In this document: piece after piece, positions 1 to 8,816 of the stretch
How positions within the stretch are numbered: position 1 is the first letter of the stretch
Layout of the letters: each line of letters begins with the position of its first letter
From: an uncultured Granulosicoccaceae bacterium
Lineage (GTDB): Bacteria; Pseudomonadota; Gammaproteobacteria; Granulosicoccales; Granulosicoccaceae
Reading direction: 5' to 3'
DNA: 41,304 bases
Assembly: GCA_937923565.1 (NCBI GenBank)
Contig: CALDTX010000171.1
Coordinates: forward strand, 1 to 41,304
Translations under genes and position numbers: made by a program
Notes under the pieces: model-generated
The model's database searches: none
Told to the model about the DNA's origin: nothing
The model's input: the letters and a program-made list of their open reading frames with translations, nothing else

Positions 1-884
1 TTAATGGTTGAGTACTCGGGCTCAATACTGACACGGGTTTCAGTAGCCGGCTTAACCAGACGTTTAACTTTAATGGTTTTGAAAACTGCAGGAACGGTAA
101 CTGTTTTAGTGGAGGCAGGCTTGTCCAGAACCGTTTTCGTAATGGTTTCATAGCGCGCTGGGATTTCTACCAAACACATGATCTCACCGGTGGTGTTATC
201 GATGCGTTCTATAGGACCACGGCCTTTTTTCCAAACACTGCGTGCAGGCTCGATAAGTACCGACTCTGTTTCAGAGCGGTAAGTGGCTGGCACATCGATT
301 ACACGTGTTGAGGCCTCTCTAACCACCACTCTTTCTTCAACGGTTTCGTATTCAGCAACAGTGACTTTAATTTCCTCACTGGCTTCTTTTTTAAGAACAC
401 GTTGCGCAGTCATTTTGTATTCAGGTGCCGTGTAATACTCTCTGAAGCACACCCCTGCCTCCACACTGGCCAAATCAATACCAGAGCGAGCAATGCCTTC
501 TAGCGCACCAGGGCTAGCAGGAACACTCTTTCCGGCAAATTGCATATTCCAACTGGACTCAGCCGCTTTCACTTCGATTTTCTCGAAAGCTTCTGTGTAC
601 TCTGCTGGAATGGTTTTAATGGTACGAGCAGCTTCTTTAACAATAATGGTTTGTTCGGCTGTTTCGTACTTGGCAGGAATGGTTTCGATGCGTTCAGACG
701 CTTCCTGAACAACCACTTCTGACGTTCGAGTAGCAAACTTTGCCGGTGTAATAACTTTGGCGTAACACTCGCCTGGTTTTGCATCAGGAAGAGTTTGAGT
801 GTTATCAGTTTCTTGTGCGAAACTGTTGGAAGCAAACAATAGACTTCCTATTGCAACGACCGCTGGTGCGTAATACTTATTCAC
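1..884 (-). CDS. Exported tandem-repeat protein, C-terminus beyond the left edge
   Basis: This reading frame is open to the left edge, which is probably why it is not in the ORF track. It starts at a GTG (882-884) preceded by GGAG about 8 nt upstream; no in-frame ATG lies nearby. The N-terminus is a typical signal peptide (VNKYYAPAVVAIGSLLFASNSFA, then QET), so the protein is periplasmic or surface-located. The mature part is a series of degenerate repeats of about 20-25 residues of the form 'PA.Y.T....V.V.EA...I.TI', in two blocks separated by Cys-containing linkers (GECYAKV, GVCFREYY, GEIMCLVEIPA). I recall similar repeats in marine gammaproteobacterial envelope proteins that end in a peptidoglycan-binding or OmpA domain, but that end would be outside the window. 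No enzymatic motif is visible. Export is well supported; the function is not. Confidence 0.8.
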   Translation of the reverse strand, partial: MNKYYAPAVVAIGSLLFASNSFAQETDNTQTLPDAKPGECYAKVITPAKFATRTSEVVVQEASERIETIPAKYETAEQTIIVKEAARTIKTIPAEYTEAFEKIEVKAAESSWNMQFAGKSVPASPGALEGIARSGIDLASVEAGVCFREYYTAPEYKMTAQRVLKKEASEEIKVTVAEYETVEERVVVREASTRVIDVPATYRSETESVLIEPARSVWKKGRGPIERIDNTTGEIMCLVEIPARYETITKTVLDKPASTKTVTVPAVFKTIKVKRLVKPATETRVSIEPEYSTI

Positions 885-959
885 AGAATGGCTCCGAATT
901 TGTGACTGCAGTATTAGTAACTGCCAACTCTGTGATTGTCCAATGCTATGAAGTTAATT

Positions 960-2597
960 TCAATGGCTAAACTGATAAACACACTTTTTCGTCGGAACAT
1001 TGACGCAACTTAACGCACGTCGCGACAAACTTCCGACAAGTAGTGCGAGCATAATCCAATAAGACAAACTTCCACTGCTCGATGAAGTTGATTGAGCAGT
1101 AAGCGGCATACTATCGTCACCATCAACAATGCCATCGTTATCCGTGTCAGGGTTATCCGGTAACGTACCGAGTGCTAACTCCTGCCCATCTAACAATCCA
1201 TCGTTATCGCTATCGGCCACCAACACATCAGTTGCTTCGTTAGCAACTTCTACATCATCATTTAAACCGTCGTTATCGGTGTCGGCAAGCGTTGGATTAG
1301 TGAAGTAATCTTGTAATTCTTCTGCATCGTTTAAGTTATCACCATCGGTATCAGCTAACAATGGACTCGTGCCGTGCAGGTTAACTTCTGCACCATCGTT
1401 TAGCGAGTCTTCATCTGTATCCATGATCAAAGGTTCGGTCCCCAAACCAACTTCAATACCATCGTTCAATCCATCGGTATCGCTGTCGGCCAACTGTGGG
1501 TCAGTGCCATAGACATCGCGTTCTTCACTATTACTTAAGCCATCGTTATCGAGATCAGAGTTGGTTGTGATATCCAACAACAGGGTTTCATGCGCATCCG
1601 TTTCCGGTGCACCACCTCGGCTTTTACTGCCTGCGATAACATGTAGTGTACTGCCCAGTCGCGCACCACCACCACTGTGCCTTGCTGTGGGCATACTTTG
1701 TAATTCACGCCATACCCCTGTGTTCACATTAAACGCTTCTACCGTGTCCAACGCATCGCTGGTTGTGTCTATTTCACCGCCAACCACAATCACTTCGTCG
1801 CCGGCATCAGCAGCAATAACACCTGCACGTAAGGTTGGGATATCGTTCATGCTCTGCCAGCTACCGGATACAAAGTCGTAAACATCAGTTGCAGCTACCG
1901 GGTTGGCAAACGGATTCGGTGCGCCTGATTGCCGACCAGCAGCTAGCACCAGTTTGTCGCCAAGCAACACAGCGCTGAAATGGTCGCGCGCGTTGGGTGC
2001 GTCAGGCAACACTGTCCATCGCTCAGTTACCGGATCGTACTCGTCGAACCAGCTAACAGCCCCGCCTGAATGACCCAGTGTATTACCACCCACGATATAT
2101 ATTTTGTTATTTCGAACCACGGCACCGGCGCTGCCACGAGCCCGGTTTGCAGGCATGTTGCCCACTATCGACCAACTCTGGGTAAGTGTGTCGAAAACAT
2201 GGATATCTGATACCGAGGGCTCGTTCGGATAGCAACAGGTAAACGCTGCAATGACATAAATTTTGCCGCCAATAGCCACCGGTTGAAAATGGTGCAGCTC
2301 CAATGGCATGGCGCCAAGATTGGTCCATGTTTTCGCCACTGAGTCATACATTTCGAGCGGTCTGGTAGCCCGGCCACCCAATAGATACAAGTTCGAACCA
2401 ACAGCCACAACACCGGATTCATGCCTTGGTGTGGGTGTACTGGAGTCGGCGCTAATTTCAGTATTCCAGCTGTTTTGATCGCTGGTTTGCGCATTTACAA
2501 AGCTTACGGGAAGCAGCTGAAGCAGAAACAGACCGAGGCCAGCGAAAACAGCGTTGCTACAACGAATTTTACAAGCATCAAAAGACGTGGAAGGCAT
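960..2597 (-). CDS. Secreted kelch-repeat / thrombospondin type 3 repeat protein with C-terminal sorting tail
   Basis: A 545-residue protein. Residues 1-36 form a signal peptide ending VNA|QT. Residues about 55-330 hold five to six kelch motifs (for example LYLLGGRA, IYIVGGNT, VIVVGGEI with following W residues), predicting a beta-propeller. Residues about 350-500 hold repeated acidic calcium-binding units of the DxDxDGLxDxxE type, as in thrombospondin type 3 repeats. The C-terminus is a Ser-rich linker, a single hydrophobic helix (YWIMLALLVGSL) and an RR pair, resembling GlyGly-CTERM-like sorting tails, but it carries about 16 extra residues after the RR. It is probably cell-surface or released, and may bind carbohydrate or matrix. 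The ATG lies only a few bases after an intrinsic terminator for the upstream operon and has no visible Shine-Dalgarno, so expression is probably independent and the start is less certain than the frame. Confidence 0.85.
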   Translation of the reverse strand: MPSTSFDACKIRCSNAVFAGLGLFLLQLLPVSFVNAQTSDQNSWNTEISADSSTPTPRHESGVVAVGSNLYLLGGRATRPLEMYDSVAKTWTNLGAMPLELHHFQPVAIGGKIYVIAAFTCCYPNEPSVSDIHVFDTLTQSWSIVGNMPANRARGSAGAVVRNNKIYIVGGNTLGHSGGAVSWFDEYDPVTERWTVLPDAPNARDHFSAVLLGDKLVLAAGRQSGAPNPFANPVAATDVYDFVSGSWQSMNDIPTLRAGVIAADAGDEVIVVGGEIDTTSDALDTVEAFNVNTGVWRELQSMPTARHSGGGARLGSTLHVIAGSKSRGGAPETDAHETLLLDITTNSDLDNDGLSNSEERDVYGTDPQLADSDTDGLNDGIEVGLGTEPLIMDTDEDSLNDGAEVNLHGTSPLLADTDGDNLNDAEELQDYFTNPTLADTDNDGLNDDVEVANEATDVLVADSDNDGLLDGQELALGTLPDNPDTDNDGIVDGDDSMPLTAQSTSSSSGSLSYWIMLALLVGSLSRRALSCVNVPTKKCVYQFSH

Positions 2598-2600
2598 AAC

Positions 2601-2629
2601 AAAAAAGGCCTGTTAAAACAGACCTTTTA
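2601..2629 (-). terminator. Rho-independent terminator of the ald-xsc operon
   Basis: Read on the minus strand, AAAAGGTCTGTT pairs with AACAGGCCTTTT (one T-G wobble), followed by a six-T run. It lies about 45 nt after the stop of the 2675-3553 reductase, where the xsc transcript should end. It ends about 3 nt before the ATG of the kelch gene. Confidence 0.8.
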
Positions 2630-2674
2630 AAGCAATTTACGACCCAATATACCAGGCCTAATGTGGCAAATTGT

Positions 2675-3553
2675 TCAGCTTTTACGCTTGTCTGGCAGGC
2701 GAGCAAGCAAACTGCTGGTATCCCAACGGTTACCGCCAAGCTCCTGAACATCGCTGTAGAATTGATCTACCAGCGCTGTAACCGGCAAACTGGCACCATT
2801 TCGTCCGGCCTCATCAAGCACGATATTGAGATCTTTACGCATCCAGTCGACAGCAAAGCCATAGTCGAACTTTCTGTCTAACATGGTTTTATAGCGATTT
2901 TCCATTTGCCAGGATTGCGCGGCACCTTTGGATATGACGTCGATCACTGCGCGACCGTCAAGCCCTGCAGCTTCGGCAAAATGGATGCCCTCAGATAAGC
3001 CCTGCACCAATCCGGCTATACAAATTTGATTCACCATTTTGGTCAGCTGACCGGCACCGCTGGCACCCATTAACCGCACCGACTTGCTAAAGTGCTGCAT
3101 TAGCGGTTCAGCTTTATCGTAAGCACCCTGTTCGCCGCCAACCATGACCGTGAGTGCACCGTTTTCAGCACCAGCCTGGCCACCTGACACAGGCGCATCG
3201 AGAAATTCAACGCCCGATTGCGCAGCAAGCTCGAACAGCTCGCGCGCAACTTTTGCAGAAGCGGTAGTGTGATCAACGAACACACTACCAGAGCTCATTC
3301 CGGCAAACGCGCCCGACTCACCTAGCACGACGCTGCGTAAGTCGTCGTCGTTGCCGACACAGGCAAACACGAAATCACAACCAGTGGCAGTTTCAGCTGG
3401 CGTGCCATGCGCTGACCCGCCATGCTCGGCTACCCACGCATCAGCCTTTGCCGACGTGCGGTTGTACACCTTTACAGTGTGGCCGTTCTTGGCTAAATAG
3501 CCTGCCATGGGATAACCCATAACGCCCAAACCTAAAAATGCAACTGCAGCCAT
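2675..3553 (-). CDS. NAD(P)-dependent beta-hydroxyacid dehydrogenase (3-hydroxyisobutyrate dehydrogenase family)
   Basis: 292 residues, the usual length for this family. The Rossmann motif GLGVMGYPMA is at residues 8-17, the family substrate signature DAPVSGGQAG near residue 119, and the catalytic lysine sits in LTKMVNQ near residue 170. Family members oxidise or reduce small 3-hydroxy acids and semialdehydes; the sulfolactaldehyde reductase YihU belongs here too. The gene begins 21 nt after the xsc stop on the same strand and is followed by a terminator, so it is the last gene of the ald-xsc unit. Context suggests work on sulfoacetaldehyde, a related sulfonated aldehyde, or a C3/C4 semialdehyde, but sequence alone cannot choose. 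Generic HIBADH or tartronate semialdehyde reductase remain alternatives. Confidence 0.85.
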   Translation of the reverse strand: MAAVAFLGLGVMGYPMAGYLAKNGHTVKVYNRTSAKADAWVAEHGGSAHGTPAETATGCDFVFACVGNDDDLRSVVLGESGAFAGMSSGSVFVDHTTASAKVARELFELAAQSGVEFLDAPVSGGQAGAENGALTVMVGGEQGAYDKAEPLMQHFSKSVRLMGASGAGQLTKMVNQICIAGLVQGLSEGIHFAEAAGLDGRAVIDVISKGAAQSWQMENRYKTMLDRKFDYGFAVDWMRKDLNIVLDEAGRNGASLPVTALVDQFYSDVQELGGNRWDTSSLLARLPDKRKS

Positions 3554-3574
3554 CGTGTTATCCCTGTGTGGTTG

Positions 3575-5338
3575 TTATACGTAGTCCTTGTATTTTGCCA
3601 GATGACGTACAGGTTTGGACAGCGCGTCTTTGCGGAACGGATCGCCCAGTTCGCGGTTACACATGATTTCAACCACGGTGGTTTTGCCATCATTCATTTG
3701 CATGTCGACCGCTTTTTTCAGCGCTGCACCAACATCGCCCATTTCATCAACGGTAATGCCTTCAGAGCCCATAGAGCGACCAATCTCAGCAAAGCTTGGG
3801 CTGTCCAGTTCGCCAGCAACAAATCGGCGACCATAAAAATCAACCTGGTTTTTCTTCTCTGCACCCCATTGTCTGTTGTGGAAAACAACAGCAGTTACAG
3901 GAATATCGTGGCGAACCGCAGTTAGCACTTCATTCATGCTCATGGCCCAAGCGCCATCTCCAGCGTAAGCAATTGCCGGACGCTCAGGCGCCGCCGCTTT
4001 GGCACCAATCATAGTGGGTAGTGCATAACCACAGTTACCAAAACTCATTGGCGCGAAGAAGCTACGTGGACGGTTAAAACGCAAGTAGCTGTTTGCCACG
4101 GAGTTTATGTTACCAATGTCGGTAGACACCATAACGTCGGCCGGCAACGCATTTTCAAGTTCACGTAATACCTGACGTGGCGCCAACCAGTTACCTTCTT
4201 CTTTTTCAGCTTCGGCTAGCATGTCTTGGCTGAAGTCATCAGTTTCGTGTTTCCACGCATCAAGCTCAGCTTCCCAATCTTTCTTCTCACCCGCGATAGT
4301 GGCAGCCCGATCGGCACGATTTGCATCACAAGCCAGCGTTTTATCGCTAAGCATACGAGTTAATGCAGTTGCAGCTGAACCTGCATCACCACAGATGCCC
4401 ACAGAAATTTTCTTAACCAGACCCAGCATCTTGTGGTCGGCATCAATTTGAATGATCTTGGCATCTTTTGGCCAGTAGTCCATACCGTGCTGTGGCAATG
4501 TACCGAAAGGTCCAAGACGCGAACCCAACGCAACAATAACGTCTGCTTGTGCAATCAATTTCATCGCAGCTTTTGAACCCTGATAGCCCAAAGGTCCGCA
4601 CCACAATTCGTGATCAGCTGGGAAGGAGTCGTTGTGCAGATAACTGTTGACAACCGGTGCGCCTAAACGCTCAGCAAACGCAACACATTCTTGAACGGCA
4701 TCGGCCATAACAACACCACCGCCCGACAAAATAACCGGAAACTTGGCTTGCGCTAAAAGCTCAACCGCTTCAGCTAATACTTTTTCGCCACCGGGACCAC
4801 GATCCAGTCGCATGGGCTGTGGAATCTCAACATCGATGTCGCCATAAAAGTAATCGCGAGGAATGTTCAGCTGCGTTGGGCCAATTTCAGACATAGCGCG
4901 ATCAAAGCAACGTCCGGTGAATTCAGCCATACGGTTTGGGTTGTTAACGTGGCCTTGATATTTTACGAACTCCTGAAACATCGGTAATTGGTTTGCTTCC
5001 TGGAAACCACCTAAGCCCATGCCCATAGTGCCGGTTTCAGGCGTAATCATAACGACCGGGCTATGCGCCCAATAGGCCGCAGCTACTGCTGTTACACAGT
5101 TACTGATGCCAGGACCGTTTTGACCAATAACCACACCGTGGCGACCGCTGGCTCGTGCATAGCCGTCAGCCATGTGCGCTGCGCCTTGCTCGTGCACTAC
5201 AGGTACCAAACGAATACCTGCAGGGGCAAAAATATCCATGGCGTCCATGAACGCTGAACCCATGATGCCAAAAATATCGGTAACCCCATTGGCAACCAAG
5301 GTTTCTACGAACGCTTCCGAAGGCGTCATTCGAGCCAT
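3575..5338 (-). CDS. xsc: Sulfoacetaldehyde acetyltransferase
   Basis: Thiamine-diphosphate enzyme that converts sulfoacetaldehyde and phosphate to acetyl phosphate and sulfite, the desulfonation step of taurine and isethionate catabolism in the cytoplasm. The 587-residue length matches Xsc. The N-terminal pyrimidine-binding domain carries VHEQGAAHMADGYARASG (about residues 48-65), and the C-terminal domain has the ThDP/Mg motif beginning AGDGAWAMSMNE with its closing asparagine in VVFHNRQWGAEKKN. That last segment is, to my knowledge, characteristic of Xsc rather than of acetolactate synthases. A GGAG Shine-Dalgarno lies 7 nt before the ATG. It sits 59 nt downstream of ald and 21 nt upstream of a reductase, all on the minus strand. 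No phosphate acetyltransferase, taurine transporter or taurine:pyruvate aminotransferase is in the window. Confidence 0.95.
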   Translation of the reverse strand: MARMTPSEAFVETLVANGVTDIFGIMGSAFMDAMDIFAPAGIRLVPVVHEQGAAHMADGYARASGRHGVVIGQNGPGISNCVTAVAAAYWAHSPVVMITPETGTMGMGLGGFQEANQLPMFQEFVKYQGHVNNPNRMAEFTGRCFDRAMSEIGPTQLNIPRDYFYGDIDVEIPQPMRLDRGPGGEKVLAEAVELLAQAKFPVILSGGGVVMADAVQECVAFAERLGAPVVNSYLHNDSFPADHELWCGPLGYQGSKAAMKLIAQADVIVALGSRLGPFGTLPQHGMDYWPKDAKIIQIDADHKMLGLVKKISVGICGDAGSAATALTRMLSDKTLACDANRADRAATIAGEKKDWEAELDAWKHETDDFSQDMLAEAEKEEGNWLAPRQVLRELENALPADVMVSTDIGNINSVANSYLRFNRPRSFFAPMSFGNCGYALPTMIGAKAAAPERPAIAYAGDGAWAMSMNEVLTAVRHDIPVTAVVFHNRQWGAEKKNQVDFYGRRFVAGELDSPSFAEIGRSMGSEGITVDEMGDVGAALKKAVDMQMNDGKTTVVEIMCNRELGDPFRKDALSKPVRHLAKYKDYV

Positions 5339-5397
5339 TTTATTCTCCAGTTGTTTAGATGCCAGCAGGCACCAAAATAGTTAACACTAAAATAAAT

Positions 5398-6510
5398 CTA
5401 AAGCGCGCTTTGCGCACTTTGAAAGTCTAATGACAAGGCATCGGCCACTTGTTCGTTAGTAACCACTCCCTTGCAAACGTTTAGCCCATTCAGCAAATGC
5501 GGGTCATTAAGTAACGCGTTCTTATAGCCCTTGTTGGCCAACGCAAGTACATGCGGCAAGGTTACGTTATTTAAGGCATAAGTCGATGTTTTAGGCACAC
5601 CGCCGGGCATATTTGCAACGCAATAGTGCACCACATCATCAACGACGTAGGTAGGTTCGGCGTGCGTGGTGGGCCGTGAAGTTTCACAACAGCCTCCTTG
5701 GTCGATAGCCACATCAACGATCACCGAACCGGGTTTCATTTTTTTAACCATATCAGCAGTAACCAACTTTGGTGCAGCGGCACCTGGTATCAAAACGCCT
5801 CCTATCACTAAGTCTGCTTCGAGCACGTGTTTTTCGAGCGAATCGGCTGTGGAAAAAACAGAATTCGTGCTGCGCCCAAATTGTTGCCAATGCGATTCAA
5901 TCACATCCGGGTTTCGATCGATAACCCAGGTATCGGCGCCCATACCCACGGCAATATGCGTTGCATGGGTGCCTACTACACCACCACCAATGATGACAAC
6001 CTTGGCCGGATCAACGCCGGGTACACCGCCGAGCAGCATGCCCAAACCACCATGCGGCTGTTCCAAGCAGTAAGCACCAGCCTGAATAGCCATGCGCCCT
6101 GCTACTTTAGACATTGGCGCCAGCAACGGCAAACCACCCAACGGAGAGGTTACTGTTTCATAAGCAATACAAATCGCGCCGCTTTTGATCAGATCGTGAG
6201 TTTGTTCCGGATCTGGCGCTAAATGCAGATAAGTGAACAGTATTTGGCCTTCACGAAGCATGGCACGCTCTACCGCTTGTGGCTCTTTCACTTTTACGAT
6301 CATATCGCTGCGTTGGAACACATCTGCCGCAGTACCGATGATTTCAGCACCTGCATTAATGTATTGTTGATCGTCTGAGCCAATACCCGAACCCGCAAGG
6401 GTTTCAACCAGCACTGTGTGCCCATTGGAAACCGCTTCGCGAACGCTCGTGGGCGTCATGCCAACGCGATACTCATGATTCTTAATTTCTTTTGGTACAC
6501 CAATGATCAT
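5398..6510 (-). CDS. ald: Alanine dehydrogenase
   Basis: Interconverts L-alanine and pyruvate plus ammonia with NAD. I place the start at the ATG at 6508-6510 ([20 protein letters not shown]), giving 370 residues, the normal length; the track start lies 8 codons upstream. A GGAG precedes this ATG. Visible family residues are the Arg of EYRVGMTP, the Lys of MIVKVKEP, the His of [12 protein letters not shown], the NAD-binding glycines in [11 protein letters not shown] and the Asp of [17 protein letters not shown]. In taurine degraders Ald regenerates pyruvate from the alanine made by taurine:pyruvate aminotransferase, which fits its place just upstream of xsc. A general role in alanine use is not excluded. 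Confidence 0.95.
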   Translation of the reverse strand: MIIGVPKEIKNHEYRVGMTPTSVREAVSNGHTVLVETLAGSGIGSDDQQYINAGAEIIGTAADVFQRSDMIVKVKEPQAVERAMLREGQILFTYLHLAPDPEQTHDLIKSGAICIAYETVTSPLGGLPLLAPMSKVAGRMAIQAGAYCLEQPHGGLGMLLGGVPGVDPAKVVIIGGGVVGTHATHIAVGMGADTWVIDRNPDVIESHWQQFGRSTNSVFSTADSLEKHVLEADLVIGGVLIPGAAAPKLVTADMVKKMKPGSVIVDVAIDQGGCCETSRPTTHAEPTYVVDDVVHYCVANMPGGVPKTSTYALNNVTLPHVLALANKGYKNALLNDPHLLNGLNVCKGVVTNEQVADALSLDFQSAQSAL

Positions 6511-6631
6511 GCTAGCCGATCTCCAAATTAGCAACGCTATAAGAGCCGCAACGGTAAGCAGTTCCCGGCAAGCTTGCTAGTACCAACAGATTTGATATGG
6601 ATGTGCCAGAGAGCAAATGAACGCTTTAGGT

Positions 6632-8101
6632 TCACATTTCCCGAATAATACCTGCCAACTTGCTGATTCCTTCGGATATTTTATCTTCGTGAATCGAAGA
6701 AAATCCGAGGCGGCAATAATTGCCCGGACCTTCCCTGCTAGCGAAATAGTTGTCTCCGGCATTAATAACGATGCTTGATTCAGCAGCGCGTTTTTCCAAT
6801 TCTTGAGCGCTGATATGCTCTGGCAACCTAACCCAAAAAGACGAGCCACCGAATGCCGGTGCAATCGCAGACAATGGCTCATGAGCAGCTAGTGCCTGAT
6901 CCATGATCTGCCAACGACGCTGGAAAGTTTGCGCCAATCGAAGCAGCGCTGAATCATGGTGCCCTAGGGCCAGAAAATGGCCAACCGTTCTTTGGTTATT
7001 AGTGGGTGGATGCCGGTACATGAGTCGGCGCAGCGCCCGGGCTTTTCGAATTAACCCTGGCGGGCCCACCAAAAACCCCACACGCAAACCCGGCGCCAGC
7101 GTTTTTGACAAACTGCCGACATAAATAACACGATGCGATTGATCCAGACTCTTTAAAGCTGGCGTTGGTTTACCAATAAAATTGAGTTCAGATTCATAGT
7201 CGTCTTCAACGATATACACGTTGTGCTTCTCGGCATCATCGAGCAGCTTTTGGCGGGAAGCCAAGGGCATGGTTCGGGTTGTTGGACATTGATGGCTGGG
7301 CGTAACGTACATCAGCTTACAGTCCGCCAAACGATCATCGGTTTCAACACCTTGATCGCCAACCGGGAACGTGACGCGCTCACCGCCGAACAAACTGAAA
7401 ATATTGCGCGCATCAACGTAGCACGGATCTTCAAGGCCAAAAGACGAGGATTTATCCAATAAAAGCTGAGCGATCAGGTAAATCGCATTTTGTGCACCGC
7501 TGGTAATCAGAATTTCATCGCGATTAACCCAAACCCCTCGACGAGGTAACACGCGGGTATGTATTTGTTCTACCAGCAGTTCGTCGTCGTGATCAACTCT
7601 GTCGTGAGTCCATTGGCTAATTGCACCTACCCGTAAAGACAAACGGCAAGCTTCTCGCCAATCGTTTACAGGAAATAATGAAGGGTCTACCTGACCATAA
7701 ATAAACGGGTAATCGAATCGCTGCCAATCGAGCGGTCGCTGAATATTGCGCGACGACAATAAATCGATGGCAGTTTCCGGCCCAGCTTCAGCTTCCGGGT
7801 TCGGAGGCACGGCACGCGTTCGCACAGTTTCTTGATCAACCCTGCCCGATAAAATGGCATGGTTAACAAAATAGCCACGACGTTCATGCGCAATGAGATA
7901 GCTTTCATCGATAAGATGTTGGTAAGCGAGAACCACCGTATTCCTAGCAACATTAAGCTGCCTGGACAACTCACGTGACGACGGCAATGGCACATCAACC
8001 GGAATACGATTATCCAGAATTGCCTTAACCAAGGCTTCTCTTAACTGAGCTTGCAAACTTTGCGGTTTATCGGCATCCAGATTAAACAGCTGATGCCACA
8101 T
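6632..8101 (-). CDS. MocR-family transcriptional regulator (TauR/PdxR-like): winged helix plus aminotransferase-fold domain
   Basis: The N-terminal GntR-type winged helix (LPSSRELSRQLNVARNTVVLAY) occupies about residues 10-80. It joins a fold-type-I aminotransferase domain of about 360 residues with the PLP lysine in GSLSKTLAPGLRVGF and the upstream VEDDYESEL motif. MocR proteins use PLP adducts as effectors; TauR, known from Rhodobacter, activates taurine genes in response to taurine. Its position 120 nt upstream of ald-xsc on the same strand makes a TauR role likely, though PdxR- or GabR-like roles are possible. I prefer the ATG at 8099-8101 (MWHQLFNLDADKP), which resembles family N-termini. 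The track uses a GTG at 8123-8125 that overlaps the previous gene. Neither has a strong Shine-Dalgarno. Confidence 0.88.
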   Translation of the reverse strand: MWHQLFNLDADKPQSLQAQLREALVKAILDNRIPVDVPLPSSRELSRQLNVARNTVVLAYQHLIDESYLIAHERRGYFVNHAILSGRVDQETVRTRAVPPNPEAEAGPETAIDLLSSRNIQRPLDWQRFDYPFIYGQVDPSLFPVNDWREACRLSLRVGAISQWTHDRVDHDDELLVEQIHTRVLPRRGVWVNRDEILITSGAQNAIYLIAQLLLDKSSSFGLEDPCYVDARNIFSLFGGERVTFPVGDQGVETDDRLADCKLMYVTPSHQCPTTRTMPLASRQKLLDDAEKHNVYIVEDDYESELNFIGKPTPALKSLDQSHRVIYVGSLSKTLAPGLRVGFLVGPPGLIRKARALRRLMYRHPPTNNQRTVGHFLALGHHDSALLRLAQTFQRRWQIMDQALAAHEPLSAIAPAFGGSSFWVRLPEHISAQELEKRAAESSIVINAGDNYFASREGPGNYCRLGFSSIHEDKISEGISKLAGIIREM

Positions 8102-8117
8102 TGGCTTTTCGTGAGTT

Positions 8118-8816
8118 TTACCCACGATCGTTCAGCTCATCGCCCTGCGCAATTTCGAAATCAAGTTCTTCGACCGAATCGGGTAGCTCCGATTCCGCTA
8201 ATGCCGGTATATCCAACTCTTGCGCAATAATCGGAGCAACACGTGCACCGGATTTTTTAACGCCGCTGGAGCCTGGAGCCATGGTTTTTACATTAGACCA
8301 TGTTGATGATGTGTTCTTTTGCACTGCTTGATGACTACCTGTAGCGACGCGTTTATTTAAGACTGGCAACTCTTCACTGTTACCCAGATCGTCTGGACCA
8401 GCTTTCAAGCGGTGCAGTTCAGATTGTTTGTTCGCTCTAAAGCTGGCGAAGTCTCTTTGCAAACGGATCAGCTTTTCTTCGGATATCTGCAATTTGGATT
8501 TTAGGGTATTTATTTGTTGTGCTTGCAATCGGGTGTGCACATTAACCGCATCTTGTTGAGCTTTTATCTGATTACTCTTAAGCGTAGAAGCTGAGCTTTG
8601 TTTTTGAAGTAAATGCAACGCGTGCTCAGCGTTATTTTTTTGACCGTGCAAGATTTCTATGTCGCCGTTAAGGTGATCGATGGATTGTTGATGCTTCGCA
8701 CGCTCAACGCGTAATTGCCGATTACTGCGTAATCGCATTGCACTTAAGCCAATTAACAGACCCAAACACGCCGCGGCCGCCAATACCAGCAACAGTTCTA
8801 GCGTTATCGTGCTCAT
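8118..8816 (-). CDS. Membrane-anchored coiled-coil protein of unknown function
   Basis: 232 residues. One N-terminal transmembrane segment (about residues 5-27, LELLLVLAAAACLGLLIGL) is followed by a charged, heptad-like coiled coil (about residues 35-130, rich in Q, K, L and E) and an acidic, low-complexity tail. Its ATG overlaps the stop of the upstream OmpA-like gene as ATGA, a sign of translational coupling. Its own stop is within 20 nt of the regulator's start. I do not recognise the family. With its neighbour it looks like an envelope-spanning pair, with the coiled coil either cytoplasmic or periplasmic. Confidence 0.8.
   Translation of the reverse strand: MSTITLELLLVLAAAACLGLLIGLSAMRLRSNRQLRVERAKHQQSIDHLNGDIEILHGQKNNAEHALHLLQKQSSASTLKSNQIKAQQDAVNVHTRLQAQQINTLKSKLQISEEKLIRLQRDFASFRANKQSELHRLKAGPDDLGNSEELPVLNKRVATGSHQAVQKNTSSTWSNVKTMAPGSSGVKKSGARVAPIIAQELDIPALAESELPDSVEELDFEIAQGDELNDRG

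Noticed and set aside
1561-1881. Plus-strand 106-aa ORF and other long antisense ORFs (for example 8967-9395, 34246-34560, 27765-28343).
   Set aside because: Each lies fully or mostly opposite a gene with clear domains and has atypical Ser/Arg/Pro-rich composition; these are shadows.
2505-2578. Alternative signal-peptide-like frame starting at ATG 2578 (MLVKFVVATLFSLASVC) over the kelch gene start, suggesting a frameshift.
   Set aside because: The kelch frame has its own complete signal peptide with a good VNA cleavage site, and the alternative frame ends at a stop before any domain. It is probably a hydrophobic shadow.
6568-6577. Palindrome GCAAGCTTGC upstream of ald as a TauR site.
   Set aside because: MocR regulators usually bind spaced direct repeats; a lone 10-bp palindrome is weak evidence.
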